Assembly (NCBI GenBank): GCA_011799875.1
Contig: CM022303.1
Coordinates: 218,518,255-218,582,254, forward strand
Direction of reading: 5' to 3'
DNA: 64,000 bases
DNA from: Thinopyrum elongatum
Taxonomy: Eukaryota > Streptophyta > Magnoliopsida > Poales > Poaceae
Under the pieces are notes generated by a model. The model saw only the letters and a program-made list of their open reading frames with translations, was not told the DNA's origin and searched no databases. The translations under genes and the position numbers were made by a program. Shown here one piece after another: positions 11,881 through 22,975 of this stretch (the stretch's first letter is position 1; the number at the start of each line of letters is the position of its first letter).

Positions 11881-14052
11881 TAGAAAATGCACATAATCCC
11901 CTAAATATGGTAAATGAGCCTGAAAAAATGCCAAATTTGAACACGGTGATTTGCAGGGTGTATGTTCGTCGTAGAAAAAAACTCCAGGGCAAAGAAGAAA
12001 GAAAATTTAGATTCCCTTTCAATCTTGGTGATTTCCCTCTAGAAAGCATGGAACTTCCTCGGTGATGGTTCGATTTATGAAGGGCGTGCATGACGACATA
12101 AGCCAAGACTTCTCAAATTTTTACCAGGGCATGGTGAGGCCATACCATGGCACCATGCCAGGCGTCATGTTTTTCAAGCATTTATTTCATTTTTCTATAG
12201 TTGAAAACCCAATAAACAAACGTTTGTGGTTGACTATTGCCACACATTTCATCGAAATATCTGCCCATTCCTTGTAAAAGGCATGAGAATTTACTAAATG
12301 GCACGAGCATGGTTTTCCAGGCTATTCTTGTGCACCCTTTCAAGCACCAATTGTTTGAACTTGAATTATGTGCATTAATGCCTAGAAAATGCACATAATC
12401 CCCTAAATATGGTAAATGAACCCGGAAAAGTGCCAAATTTGAACACGGTGATTTGTAGGGTGTATGTTCATCGTAGAAAAAAACTCATGGACAAAGGACA
12501 AAGGAAATTTGGATCCCCCTTCAATCTTGGTGATTCCCCCCTCGAAACCATGAAACTTCCTCGGTGATGGTTCGATTTATGAAAGGCGTGCATGACGACA
12601 TAAGGCAAACATTCTCAAATTTTTGCCAGGGCACGGTAAGGCCATACCATGGCACCACGCCAGGCGTCATGTTTTCCAAGCATGTATTTCATTTTTGTAT
12701 AGTTGTTAACCCAGTAAATGACGCGTTTGTGGTTGACTATTGCCACACATTTCCTTGAAATCTCTGCCCATTCCTTGTAAAAGGCATGAGAATTTACTAA
12801 ATAGCATGATCATGGTTTTCCAAACCGATCTTCTTCACCTTTTCATGCACCGATTGTTTGAATTTGAATTATGTGCATTAATGCCTAGAAAATACACATA
12901 ATCCCCTAAATATTGTAAATGAGCCTGAAAAAATGCCAAATTTGAACACGTTGCATTGGAGGGGGTATGTTGATCATTGGAAAAAAACTGAATGACAAAC
13001 TAGGACGAAAATTTGGATTCCCATTCAATCTTGGTGATTTCCCCCTCGAAACCATGAAACTTCCTCGGTGATGGTTCGATTTATGAAGGGCGTGCATGAA
13101 GACATAAACCAAACCTTTTCAGCTTTTTACCAGGGCACGGTGAGGCCATACCATGGCACCATGCTAGGCGTCATGTTTTTCAAGCACGTATTTCATTTTT
13201 CTATAGTTGATAACCCAGTAAATGACGCGTTTGTGGTTGACTAATGCCACACATTCCCTTGAAAATCTCTGCCCATTCCTTGTAAAAGGCATGAGAATTT
13301 ACTAAATACCACGAGCATGGTTTTCCAGACTGTTCTTGTGCACCTTTTCATGCACCGATTGTTCAAATTTGAATTATGTGGATTAATGCCTAGAAAATGC
13401 ACATAATCCCCTAAATATGGTAAATGAGCCCGAAAAAATGCCAAATTTGAACACGTTGCATTGGAGGGGGTATGTTGATTGTAGAAAAAAACTGAATGAC
13501 AAACTAGGAAGGAAATTTGGATTCCCAATCCCTTCAATCTTGGTGATTTCCCCCTCGAAACCATGAAACTTCCTCGATGATGGTTCGATTTATGAAGGGC
13601 GTGCACGATGACATAAGCCAATCCCTCTCAAATTTTTACCAGGGCATGGTGAGGCCATACCATGGCACCATGCCAGCCGTCATGTTTTTCAAGCATGTAT
13701 TTCATTTTTCTACAGTTGAAAAACCAATAAACGACGTGTTTGTGGTTGACTATTGCCACACATTTCCGTGAAATCTCTGCCCATTCCTTGTAAAAGGCAT
13801 GATAATTTAGTAAATAGCGCGAGCATGGTTTTCCAGACCGTTCTCATGCACCTTTTCATGCACCGATTGTTTGAATTAGAATTATGTGCATTAATGCCTA
13901 GAAAATGCACATAATCCCCTAAATATGGTAAATGAACCCGGAAAAGTGCCAAATTTGAGCATGGTGATTTGCAGGGTTTATGTTCATCGTAGAAAAAAAC
14001 TCATGGACAAACGACAAAGGAAATTTGGATTCCCCTTCAATCTCGGTGATTT
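11881..14052 (+). repeat. Tandem array, unit 502-508 bp, about 4.3 copies
   Basis: Unit starts, marked by tagaaaatgcacataatcc, are at 11881, 12383, 12886, 13391 and 13899, giving periods of 502, 503, 505 and 508 bp. The fifth unit stops at about 14052. Each unit holds a short plus-strand frame (MMVRFMKGVHDDI...) and an overlapping minus-strand frame, but neither is open across units and both are interrupted differently, so I read the array as non-coding. The flanks at 11620-11720 and 14005-14095 are also homologous (gacaaacgac-aaggaaatttgg ... atcgcacatg), so the array probably expanded between direct repeats. Confidence 0.85.
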
Positions 14053-14372
14053 ACTATCGCACATGATTCGTCTCCGTCGCCTCTACGAACCGTGTGTGTT
14101 CACCCATAGATGCAAACAGAAAAAGAAAACCCTCGCCCACTTCGTCCCCACCCACTCGCCGTGGACTCCTTCGCAACTCTGCACCTCATCAACTTCTATC
14201 ACGGCGGCCACCCTAAGCTCGACGGCTGTCGTTGGCGGGTGGAGGTCGCCCTCCAAACGGCACAGGATTTCGCCCCTACCGCTTGCTGCCGCCTATCTGC
14301 ACCGACTTGCACCGACATTCTAGACTCTGGTCGATTGGGGTTTTTTGCGAGATTGGGCCGGGGATTTTTCTC

Positions 14373-16000
14373 ATGGAGAAGGTAATCAATTTAGCAAAAT
14401 ATTCACTCATGTCTTATCGCAGTCCGTCCGTCGCTGTTAATCAACCGGCGGAAATCACCGTGGATTCATTTTTTTTTCTAGCTGATTCGAGGGTTTTCAT
14501 GCATGTGTCCATAGTGCGAGCACAAATTGGGCAAGTGTGGTCGCGGCCAGTCGGAAACGAAGTTCTATCTCACCATTCCGGATGACTTCAGGGAGCGCTC
14601 GGTATGTTCAATCTCACCCTACCACGGTCGGCATGGCCCAAATTTGTGAACATATACCGTATATTGCTACATTTGGATAAAAGGTACGGTGCCACGTGCA
14701 GCCTAGATGTCGAAGTCGATTTTCCCCCCTATATTAGGCAAATTTATGATGTATTGTTCATTCAGTTACTCTCATATTTGCATCCAATCTTTGTTACATT
14801 ATCTATTTTTAATTATATATTTTTGTACTTTGCTTTCAGCTATATATTGATCTGTTCTATCAGTTACTCCCATATTTGCATCTTGCTCTGTTATTTCACT
14901 ATATCTAATTTACGATCTTAATTTTCATTTCAAGCAGTACATCCCTTGCTTTGCAAGGACAGGAGTAGAAGGAAATCTTGGGCTTTACTTTGTTGATGAC
15001 TCCATGGATGTCATATTGACAACGCAACATGGATTTACAATGACAGTTAGCGTAAAACTTGATAAAGATGGTCACTCCTATTTCGATGCGGACCTTTGGA
15101 GAAAAATGTCTAAGTGTTATGAACTAAAAGCTGGCAATAAAATTCTAGTGTGTGCACCACAGCCTGATCTAATTAAGATGGATGTTTACTTCCCCAACGT
15201 TATCAGTCAATCAAAGTCTGATCGAGGTTAGTGTCCTTTCAACTTTCTCCATGCTGGCATATTACTTAGCAAAATCAGAGTATTTGTTCTGACTAATTGA
15301 TCACTATTTAAGCAACCAATTATGATTTCATTTTCTGACTCCGTTCCTAGGCAGTAGCAAATTCTATTTACCAATTTATGCGCACTATATATTCTTCTGC
15401 CATGTTCTGAATAAATAATATCTTTCCACCTTTTAAGCAGGATATGTTGGATGCATAGTTAACGATCTGTATGTTACTAAGCATACCAAATTTCACTGGT
15501 AGGACTTGAAGCATGTCATAAACTTTGTTGATAATCTGACAGAGATAGCGCAGCATATGAACACTGGATTTTGGATGGGATTAATTATACCTATGCTGCA
15601 CACATTGAACAAGACCAATTGTGTGCACAAAACGCTGGTACAAAGTCTTATTTTTATGTTGATGCTCATAAACTATATATATCTTCAACGATATGTTACA
15701 ATTGGTTTTTATTCTACATTTTAACAGAAATTGCCCGCTGTAGCTGTTTCTGGATCGATTTCCCGGCATGGTCGAATTACACTTGTGCCTGCTAATAACA
15801 CCAAAGTGATTGCAAGGTATTACATTTCCCGCAGAAATGGAACCATTGAAATTAACAAGTTCTCGCTTGTCGTGGCAATGCATCCATATTGGAAAATTGG
15901 AGACACTGTTCTACTCATGCTCTACCAAGGCACAGGAGGGTTCTTCCTATTCATTGACGAGATGCCGAGTCACCATGATCAAGCTGCTTCCAGCGGATAG
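14373..16000 (+). pseudogene. B3 gene 2: two-domain B3-like protein, one in-frame stop
   Basis: Five exons with GT/AG borders fit: 14373-14381, 14515-14601, 14938-15226, 15441-15637 and 15728-16000, totalling 855 nt (285 codons). The start encodes MEK, then CEHKLGKCGRGQ and a first B3-like domain beginning TKFYLTIPDDF and containing DLWRKMSKCYELKAGNKILV. A second B3-like domain lies in the last exon (ITLVPANNTKVIARYYI ... VVAMHPYWKIGDTVLLML). Phases agree at every junction. One in-frame TAG at 15500-15502 interrupts exon 4, so it is probably a pseudogene unless that exon is spliced differently. The 3' end of the last exon (from about 15902) is duplicated at 42701-42804. It diverges head-to-head from B3 gene 1. 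Confidence 0.5.
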
Positions 16001-16010
16001 TTGTGGTTCT

Positions 16011-16150
16011 TGGCCCTCAGCCTCTTAAAATGTGCTAGCTGTTACTATGTTAAGTATGTAGATATGGACCATATGGTTGTTGGCCCTCAGCCTCTTAAAA
16101 TGTGATGGTTGTTACTATGTTAAGTATGTAGTGGACCATATGGTGTCAAA
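16011..16150 (+). repeat. 70-bp tandem duplication downstream of B3 gene 2
   Basis: tggccctcagcctcttaaaa recurs at 16011 and 16081, followed each time by tgtt(a)actatgttaagtatgtag and a gtggaccatatgg block. The same duplication is present in the second copy at about 42811-42945, so it predates that copying event. Confidence 0.8.
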
Positions 16151-16432
16151 ACTGTGTTACGAAGATCATCCTTTTGTCGAATAGTGTAACCACTATATAT
16201 ACGTTACTCAAATGATGTTAGCCAAGTTCTTAAATTTTCATGGAAAGTATTAGTATCGTACATAGTTCATTGAGTTTAAGCGTGTGCCCGGTAGAGCGGT
16301 AGAGTAGAGGAAATCCATGTTTTGGACGTGGCGATCAGCACCAATGTCCAAAAGGCATTTGCATATTAATTGTCCATATTGCAAATTCACACACGTGTTA
16401 ACATAAGGAAACATATGTGTAACTTACTAATC

Positions 16433-16470
16433 ATCGCACACGAGTACTCGCAGATGCATCGTGTGCGATA
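16433..16470. other. 11-bp perfect inverted repeat
   Basis: The arms atcgcacacga and tcgtgtgcgat are separated by 15 nt. It lies at the inner edge of the right subterminal region. The second copy (about 43227-43263) has one arm altered (atcgcacatga). Confidence 0.75.
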
Positions 16471-16574
16471 TTCCTAGCCACCGCAAGCAACTAGTTTGCA
16501 TTTTTCAAAGTTTTTTGTACACACAGAATCACACACGAATTAACTGTAGTAACCATCTATGTTATAATTTCTCA

Positions 16575-17077
16575 TCGCAAACAGTTCATCCGAGTGGGCT
16601 GTTTGCCGCGTATCACACACATTTTGTTTACACGACTCGTTTGTGTTCTTTTGGCTCATCGCAAATAGTTCATCTATGTGAACTGTATGCCGCATATCAC
16701 ACACATCTTGTTAAGTTGAACCATTTCTGTTCTGTTCCCTAATCGAAAACAGTTCGTCTGAGTGAACCGTATGCCGTATATCACACACACCTTGATCTGG
16801 CTGACCATTTCTGTTGCATTCCCTAATAGCAAATAGTTCATCGAAGCAAACTGTATGCCGTATATCGCACACACATTGATATGGCTGCCCGTTTCTGTTG
16901 TTCTGTCTCCTCGCAAACAGTTCGTATGGATCAACCGTATACCCCGCGTCGTACACATAAGTAAAATCTGAACCGTGTTTGATGTCTCCACCATCGCAAA
17001 TGTTTTGCATCTTTTTTGATGTTTTTTTACATCACCGTTTGCAATTAATGCATCACACACCGTTTCGTCAAAGGGTC
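16575..17077 (+). repeat. 84-bp subterminal tandem repeat array, six units
   Basis: Unit starts (tcgcaaa-like) are at 16575, 16659, 16743, 16827, 16911 and 16994, an almost exact 84-bp period. Each unit pairs a (c/t)agttcRt motif with a downstream aactgtatgccg motif. In unit 2 these form a perfect inverted repeat, agttca-tctatg-tgaact. Each unit also has a tatcacacaca block. Clustered, hairpin-bearing subterminal repeats are expected binding sites of a CACTA TNPA-type protein. A second copy lies at about 43372-43870. Confidence 0.8.
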
Positions 17078-17117
17078 TCTGATCATAGTGTCGCGTTAGC
17101 AGCATCCTTCAGTAATG

Positions 17118-17195
17118 GCTCAAACCTACGGACCGATCATCTATGATGGATTATCATCCCCAAAAAGATCTTAGGCAATAGATTTTCGTCCCCAA
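17118..17195 (+). other. Short filler between CACTA terminus and Copia sequence
   Basis: These 78 bp match neither the CACTA-like unit nor the Copia 3' ORF. They contain an internal near-duplicate of gattatcatccccaaaaa (clearer in the second copy at 43913-43990). The small duplications and abrupt junctions suggest repair-type filler DNA. Confidence 0.55.
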
Positions 17196-18687
17196 AAATA
17201 CTCACCCAGTTTTCGTTCGAGGGAGTCCTTACAACAAGCCCAGGACATCTGATTCTCCTCGATTTTGGACTCAGGAGCAGGCGATATACTACTCTCGTAT
17301 TCTATATGATAGCCTGAAGATTTTCCCTCATGAATTCCCAGACTTTGCAGCTATGAAGAGCATCAGATGCTTCAATCAAATTATGCAAGACATCGACGAC
17401 TATGGTCTCACTCGTGTATTAGGCTATCAGCATCCATGGAACAGGGAGATTATTCTTCAGTTTTATGCAACTCTATATATCTCCGGCGATGAGTCAGATA
17501 GCACACAGTGGATAATGGAATGGATGACAGAAGGAAGACGAATCAAATGCTTTGCTATGGATTTTGTCTCTCATTTTCATTTCCCTCGATTTGAACATGG
17601 AAAAACTGATATTCGGGTTCATAACATTGATGTTGTCACTGATGAAGATTTCCGTTGGACAATGGATGAAGAAAAGATTCGTAACTACCATGGTTCTCCT
17701 CTACCTGAACATTTGGCTTTCAACAATTAGACTCTATATTACATCCTCACATATACCACCTATCCGCTGGCTGGAATGAATATTGATAATGCTATATCTG
17801 ATGTTCTTCGGAACACCATCCATGCCATCTCACAAGGTTATATCTTCGATGTCGAAGACATGTTCTTGCGCATCCTAATGGATTCAGCTCAGTGTCCTAA
17901 AACAATCAAAGTATTCGCGCCATGGATTCAGAAAGTGGTTGACTATGCAATGAAGACCGAATATCTTGCTAAAGTCAGTCACAAAAGTTCCATTCCTCCT
18001 GTGCCTTATACACTGAAAGTTATGGAAGATTTTTCTTTAGGAAAAGCACCTGTGTCAAGCACTTCCGATTATCATCACACCTTCAATGGACCAAAGCTGC
18101 CCAAGCGTGATCGTCTGCCGAACACTCAACCTCCTTCACATCTTGAAGTGAGCATGTGCACTCAGCAGTTGCTACTGAAGCATATGGCCGAAGACCGCCA
18201 AGAGAAAGAAAATCTGGCTGCCGAACTTAATGCTATTCACAACCGAACAAAAGTTGTGCATATGATTACAATAGAAAACAAGAAGCGCTTATGGAAACTG
18301 CTTCGGAAATTTTTCTCCAAAAAGCAACTCAGCAATTCTCACCTTCAAGAACTCTATCAGTACATTGACCAAGGGTTTACTAATGAAGATTTTCAAGATC
18401 ACTCCACTCCACCTTTGCCAGCTCGTGAGCCTACAACGAATTTACTTCGAATTCAGCTGCGCAAATTGCTAGATGAATCAGAAGCCACTTGGCCTACTGT
18501 CAAACCTTCTGAAGAAAATCCTATGTCTCGCAAGTGTAATGAGGCTGATCCCAATGTACCTTCCTCATCCAAGACCAAAGTTAGTCTCGAAGGATCATCT
18601 GCTGCTGCCGCTAAAGATGAAGATGTTCCTCACACTTCCAAATCAGAAACTTCGTCAGACAGTTCCTCAGGCGATGCCTCAGAGTGA
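17196..18687 (+). pseudogene. 3' extra ORF of the left Copia copy (C-terminal part)
   Basis: This is homologous to 43991-45482. It encodes the C-terminal half of the extra ORF that follows pol. A RFWTQEQAIYYSRILYDSLK motif is followed by NREIILQFYATLYISGDE, which I recognise as resembling the 'putative plant transposon protein' domain found in cereal retroelements. A charged helical region (MAEDRQEKENLAAELNAIHN) and an acidic, serine-rich tail follow. The frame has a TAG at 17728-17730 and then stays open to 18687. The right copy lacks this stop but has two others. The left part is cut off at 17196 by the CACTA-like unit plus filler. Confidence 0.65.
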
Positions 18688-18743
18688 ATCATATTCACAG
18701 TTTCTCACTCGTGTTTTTCAACACCTTTTTGACACTAGTTGAC

Positions 18744-18757
18744 AAAAAGGGGGAGAA
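18744..18757 (+). promoter_or_regulatory. Second PPT-like run upstream of the LTR (left copy)
   Basis: aaaaagggggagaa lies about 465 bp upstream of the true PPT at 19207 and shares its core aaaaagggggaga. The right copy has the same pair (45539 and 46003), so it is an old feature of the element. Confidence 0.55.
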
Positions 18758-19206
18758 TAACATCGAGAGTTTGATAGATTTGCTCTGTTGGATTTGGTGT
18801 TTGTGTTTTTCTCGCTCTATCTTTTGAGACAATTACGCCATTTCATGTGCTCTGATGTAAAACTTCTGTTATGGGCTGTAATATTAATAACCCCACCTTC
18901 TGCAGTATTCTCTCTCTCGAAGCTTTTGTTTTGCAGGTGAAATTGTTAACAGAAGTTATGAATGATTGCACTTTACTCTCATAGGATTATCCATCATCAG
19001 TGCGAATCATTACCTCGTATGATTGAAAATTCTCCACACTCTCAAATGAATTGCAAGGAATTCTATTGTATATCAATTAACCCTGCATACATCCAGGGGA
19101 ATATATTTCATCATCGAGTCAAGTAACACAAGTTCACTCTTGTTCGATTTACAATTTACTTATCTATCTTCACTTCGATGACTATCTGTTTTGTCAACAA
19201 CCGTCC

Positions 19207-19220
19207 AAAAAGGGGGAGAT
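19207..19220 (+). promoter_or_regulatory. Polypurine tract of the left Copia copy
   Basis: aaaaagggggagat abuts the TG of LTR1 at 19221. The identical junction occurs at 46003-46016/46017. This shows that sequence left of LTR1 is genuine internal 3' DNA and not unrelated flank. Confidence 0.85.
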
Positions 19221-20516
19221 TGTTGGTGCAATGATAGGCCCCTTATTTTTTGGAGATTGTTGACATAACCAATTTGGGACTTATGTGTTTGCTAGTGCAC
19301 ACAGAGTAATAGGTCCCTGGAGTAATCGAGGAGTTTGATGAAAACAACAAAGATAATCTCCCTACATAGCAGCGAAGGTTATCACCGAAGATAAAGCAAA
19401 CAAGAGTGACCCCTAAAAATTGCTGAAGTCTAAGCAATTGGTTCGGTGATTGTTCGAAGCAAATGACTGCGCTCGAGGAAGAATGAAGACGAAGTGAAGA
19501 CGTAGCATTTATTTCATTGTTCTTCTTCTTTCATTGAGTCATAGGACCATCGTACTATTAAGAGGGGTATAGCGTTTCGAAGCTTTGATTCTCTGATGCT
19601 AAACCCAAACCTATGAAAGCTGTGAGTGAAATCTCTTTGTGTTCCGAGCAAATACTTGCCAGCAAGAGACTATGATCTTCTTCGCTGCGAGAGATTTGCC
19701 TCGGACCAAGGAGTTAGCATTACTTGTTTCTAGGGTAATGTTACCGTTGCTCCAAAATCCGACCGTTGTGAATGTGTCGGTTAGCCATTGGCTGGACACC
19801 GTGTCCAAAATGGTCATTTCCCATCTGGGAAGGCTGCGGCTATAAATAGCCACCCCGCGCCGGCTTTGTCTGGTGGCTGCTCCGTTTGATTCTGAGAAGA
19901 TTGTTGAGCAACCCCCTCTCTGAGCGATTTGAGTTTAAAATCCACCAAGAGAAAAACCCTAGAGCCGAAGAATTAGATAGTGGTTCAGCATCACTGGAAT
20001 CTAAGTTTAGTACGCTCCGCCTATTACTCTTGAGAGCTGCAAACTCTCTAGACGGTTAGGTGTCAATTTCTTCAGAGACCAAGAGTGATTGTGGTTCTCG
20101 AAGAAGAAGTCTGTAAAGGTTTGGAGATCGCCTTCAAGTATCTACCATGAGTGATCGGCATCGGTTGACGAATCGATTGTCGAGGAGGATAGGGTGAAGA
20201 GAGTTTATCTTCCGTGTTAAGTCACAGCTCCTCCAACCAGACGTAGTTCTTGTGAAGAAGGACAAACTTCTCGAAAAAATACCTTGTCGCCATCGAGCAT
20301 CTTCGGTCACCTCTGTTACTCAAGTTTACCTTCAATGCATTATATTCATGTATTTTACTTCGATGCATGCTTTAGTTTCCCTTCGGCTATCTGTTGTAGT
20401 TCATCTTAGTCTGTTTATTGTTTATTCCGCTGCTGGGTTCTGGGAGATTTAAGTTTTTCGAAGAAAATTTAAAACTCCCATTCATCCCCCTCTGGTAGAC
20501 ATACTTCGTTCCTACA
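19221..20516 (+). repeat. LTR1, shared by the tandem Copia elements (1296 bp)
   Basis: It starts tgttggtgcaatgatagg and ends ttcgttcctaca. It is homologous to LTR2 throughout, with scattered substitutions (about 5% in the portion I compared by eye). It keeps a ~60-bp stretch near its 3' end (ttctgggagatttaag...) that is missing from LTR2. Confidence 0.9.
19841..19848 (+). promoter_or_regulatory. TATA box of LTR1
   Basis: TATAAATA in the context gcggctataaatagccacc. It is conserved in LTR2 at 46632-46639 and fits the LTR promoter position before the GC-rich leader. Confidence 0.7.
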
Positions 20517-20518
20517 AT

Positions 20519-20530
20519 TGGTATCAGAGC
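20519..20530 (+). promoter_or_regulatory. Primer-binding site, initiator tRNA-Met type
   Basis: tggtatcagagc lies two bases after LTR1. This is the standard initiator-Met PBS of plant Copia elements and marks LTR1 as the 5' LTR of the right element. Confidence 0.9.
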
Positions 20531-20582
20531 AAGGTACTCCTTGACTGTGCTCATTTTAGTCTAACGACTTTGGAGTTTAAGT

Positions 20583-22963
20583 ATGTCTTCAGTGAACTAC
20601 AAGTCGCATCTCAAGATTCCCATATTCGATGGGACGGACTATCCCTTCTGGAAGAATAAGATGAAGATCCATCTACAAGCTATAGATGATGATATGTGGA
20701 ACATGGTGCATATCGGGTTCACAGTTGTTATTCCTCAAGCTCCCATCGATGAAGAAAAGAAGCTCATTCAACTAGATGCTCAAGCCAAAGATGAAATTGG
20801 TGGCCATCTCTCTCGTGCTCAATTCCTTTGGTATCGCCAGTGTCAGACTGCTAAGGAGCTGTGGGATGTCCTCGAAAAGATCAATGAAGGAGTTTCATCT
20901 CAGAAAGAGGCCCAGATTGATACTCTTCGAGTGAAGTTCAATCGCTTCAAGCGAATTGGAAATGAAAGCTGTCAACAAACCTTTGATCGCCTCAGTGACA
21001 TAGCAAATGAACTTCAAGGACTCGGCGCCCAAGATATTACTGACCATGAGGTTGTGAAGAAACTGCTACGATCTCTTGACACTTCATTTAACACGCTTGT
21101 TCTGATGATTCGAGAGCGTCTTGATTTTAAAAGCCTCAACTCTGCTGATGTGATGGAAAGAATGAACACACACGAGGAACAGGAAGAAGAGAAAAGAGAT
21201 CTGTATGGCTCAACTCAACGCAAAAATCATGCTCTCAAGGCTATGGCTGATTCCTCCTCAGAAGGAAATGCAGAAGAAGATTCAGTTGAGCCAGAACGTC
21301 TCAGCAAAGATCTCGAACTGATCACGAAACGATTCCAACGTTTCCACAAGAAGAGCTAGTTCCAAAAAAAAAAGTTCAAGCAACTCTGGGGGTTCAAAAT
21401 CTTCAAAACCTGCCGGAGAATACACCTGCTTCAAGTGCAAAAATCCTGGACACTTCAGTTCAGACTGCCCTCTCTGGGAAGTTGAAATCCATGCTAATGG
21501 GAGATATGATTCGAGCAACCATCGAAGCAAAGGCAAGAGCAAGAACTATGATTCAGATGATGAGAAGAAAACAAAGAAGTTCTTCAAGAAGAAGGACAGC
21601 TCCACCTCAAAATCTTCGTCAAGATCTTCCTCAAAGAATCCTTCCAAGTCCTCCTCCAACCGCAAGAACACTTCTCGCAAGGTAAAGGCTTACATCGGCA
21701 AGGAAATGGATTCTGAAGAAGAAGAATTGTCAGGTTCCGAAGAAGAAGAAGAATCCAATGAAGATTCCGACTCCAGCATGGCTGGCATAGCATGTGCCTC
21801 CTCTACTACGACAAATCTCCTGCATACTGCTTCATGGCCAAGGCTTCGAAAGAAAAGGTATCTTCGAAACATCATAAGGTTCACTCCAGTGATCAATATT
21901 CTTCTGATGAGGATGACCATGCTAACTTGATCAAAATTGCTAATATTCAACAAAATTCTCTTGAGAAAATTGAGAAAACCATCAGGAAATCCGAAGGGTT
22001 GTTGGTTGAGGAGATGGAGAAAAACTAATCACTGATCGAAGAGTATTCCTCTCTCAAGTCACGAATGAATGAACTCTCAACTCGTCATGATTTTCTCTCA
22101 GCAGACCATGAAAGATTGACCTACGATTACCTTAAAAGGAAACATGAACTCAAGGCACTGAGAGAGGCTCATGAGGATTTGATGAGAGAAAATTCTCTTC
22201 TCACCCAACAACTTAAGGAGGAACCTGAATTGTTTGATCCACCATGTTTAAAATGTCTTGAAAGAAACAATGCTGAATCATCTGTGAGTGCTAACCCCTC
22301 AATCGAGGAAAATAGTTCTGTTTTTGATGAGAATGCTAGGTTGAAGGATCTTCTTCAGACGGGAATGTTCAAATCTCTCAAAGGGCACCAAACTCTTTGC
22401 GATGTTCTGAAGAAATCCATTCTTCACAAAAATCCCAGAAAGGAAGGTATCAATTTCGAAAGCAAACTGAATGAAGATGGTACTTACTGGGAACCACATC
22501 AATATCCCCAGACTGTGTGGGTCCCTGCAAAGAGCAAAACGCTCGACCCTGCATTACTTTCTGGATATGACTCTCCCATTCCTGAATATCCTGATAATGA
22601 TTCCCTGGACAACTACAAGTTGTCCAAAGATCAACATGGTGAAACAATTGCTCGCTATGTTGGACCGAACAACAGAAATGGCCCCCCAAAGAGAGCTATT
22701 TGGGTGCCAAAGAAACTGTTGATGCTTTTCAAGTTTCTGCTCAACTAACCAAGCAGGCACAAAGGATTCGACAGAATGAATATATGCACACAGGAAACAA
22801 TCATTATGCTCATTCATCTGGAAAGAATTTCAATGCTTACTCTTTCAATTATACTCGCTCCTCATCGAGTAACAACTATGCTTATCAAAAGAAAACCTAT
22901 CCTGCTCGTTCATTTGTTTCGAAGCCACCTGCAAAGATGTGGGTGGTTAAGAAAGCCTAATTC
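20583..22963 (+). pseudogene. Copia gag, frameshifted
   Basis: The gag starts MSSVNYKSHLKIPIFDG and includes the typical Copia gag core (YPFWKNKMKIHL; AKELWDVLEKINEG; LLRSLDTSFNTL). The first frame ends at 21359 beside an A-rich run. A CCHC zinc knuckle (CFKCKNPGHFSSDC, 21427-21468) continues in the next frame. Then come K/S- and E-rich segments, a coiled-coil stretch (RLTYDYLKRKHELKALREAH, about 22110-22170), and a C-terminal piece to 22960. At least two frameshifts and a TAA at 22026 break it. Gag would form the particle and package element RNA. The long gag with a coiled-coil C-terminal extension fits SIRE-type elements. Confidence 0.8.
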
Positions 22964-22975
22964 TTCTGCAGGACT

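Larger units (their letters stand above)
6880..17117. mobile_element. CACTA-like unit carrying two divergent B3-domain genes
   Basis: The right terminus is supported by its second copy at 43912, which ends gcagtagtg (inward cactactgcaggatgctgct). The copy here is mutated to cagtaatg at 17117. Behind it are an 84-bp subterminal repeat array and a long inverted repeat. Inside are a B3-like gene on the minus strand, a small basic ORF, a ~500-bp tandem array and a second B3-like gene on the plus strand. The left end is uncertain: cacattacatctggatg at about 6877 is only a weak match to the right terminus, although nearby tcgcacac/gcgata hairpins resemble those on the right. No TNP2 or TNP1 transposase was seen, so this would be a non-autonomous, gene-carrying element. 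Two abutting units cannot be excluded because subterminal-like motifs also occur at 10430-10610. Confidence 0.5.

Noticed and set aside
12062..13771. Repeated MMVRFMKGVHDD and antisense HALHKSNHHRG frames
   Set aside because: They recur with the ~500-bp tandem units and are interrupted differently in each, so they reflect the repeat and not a gene.
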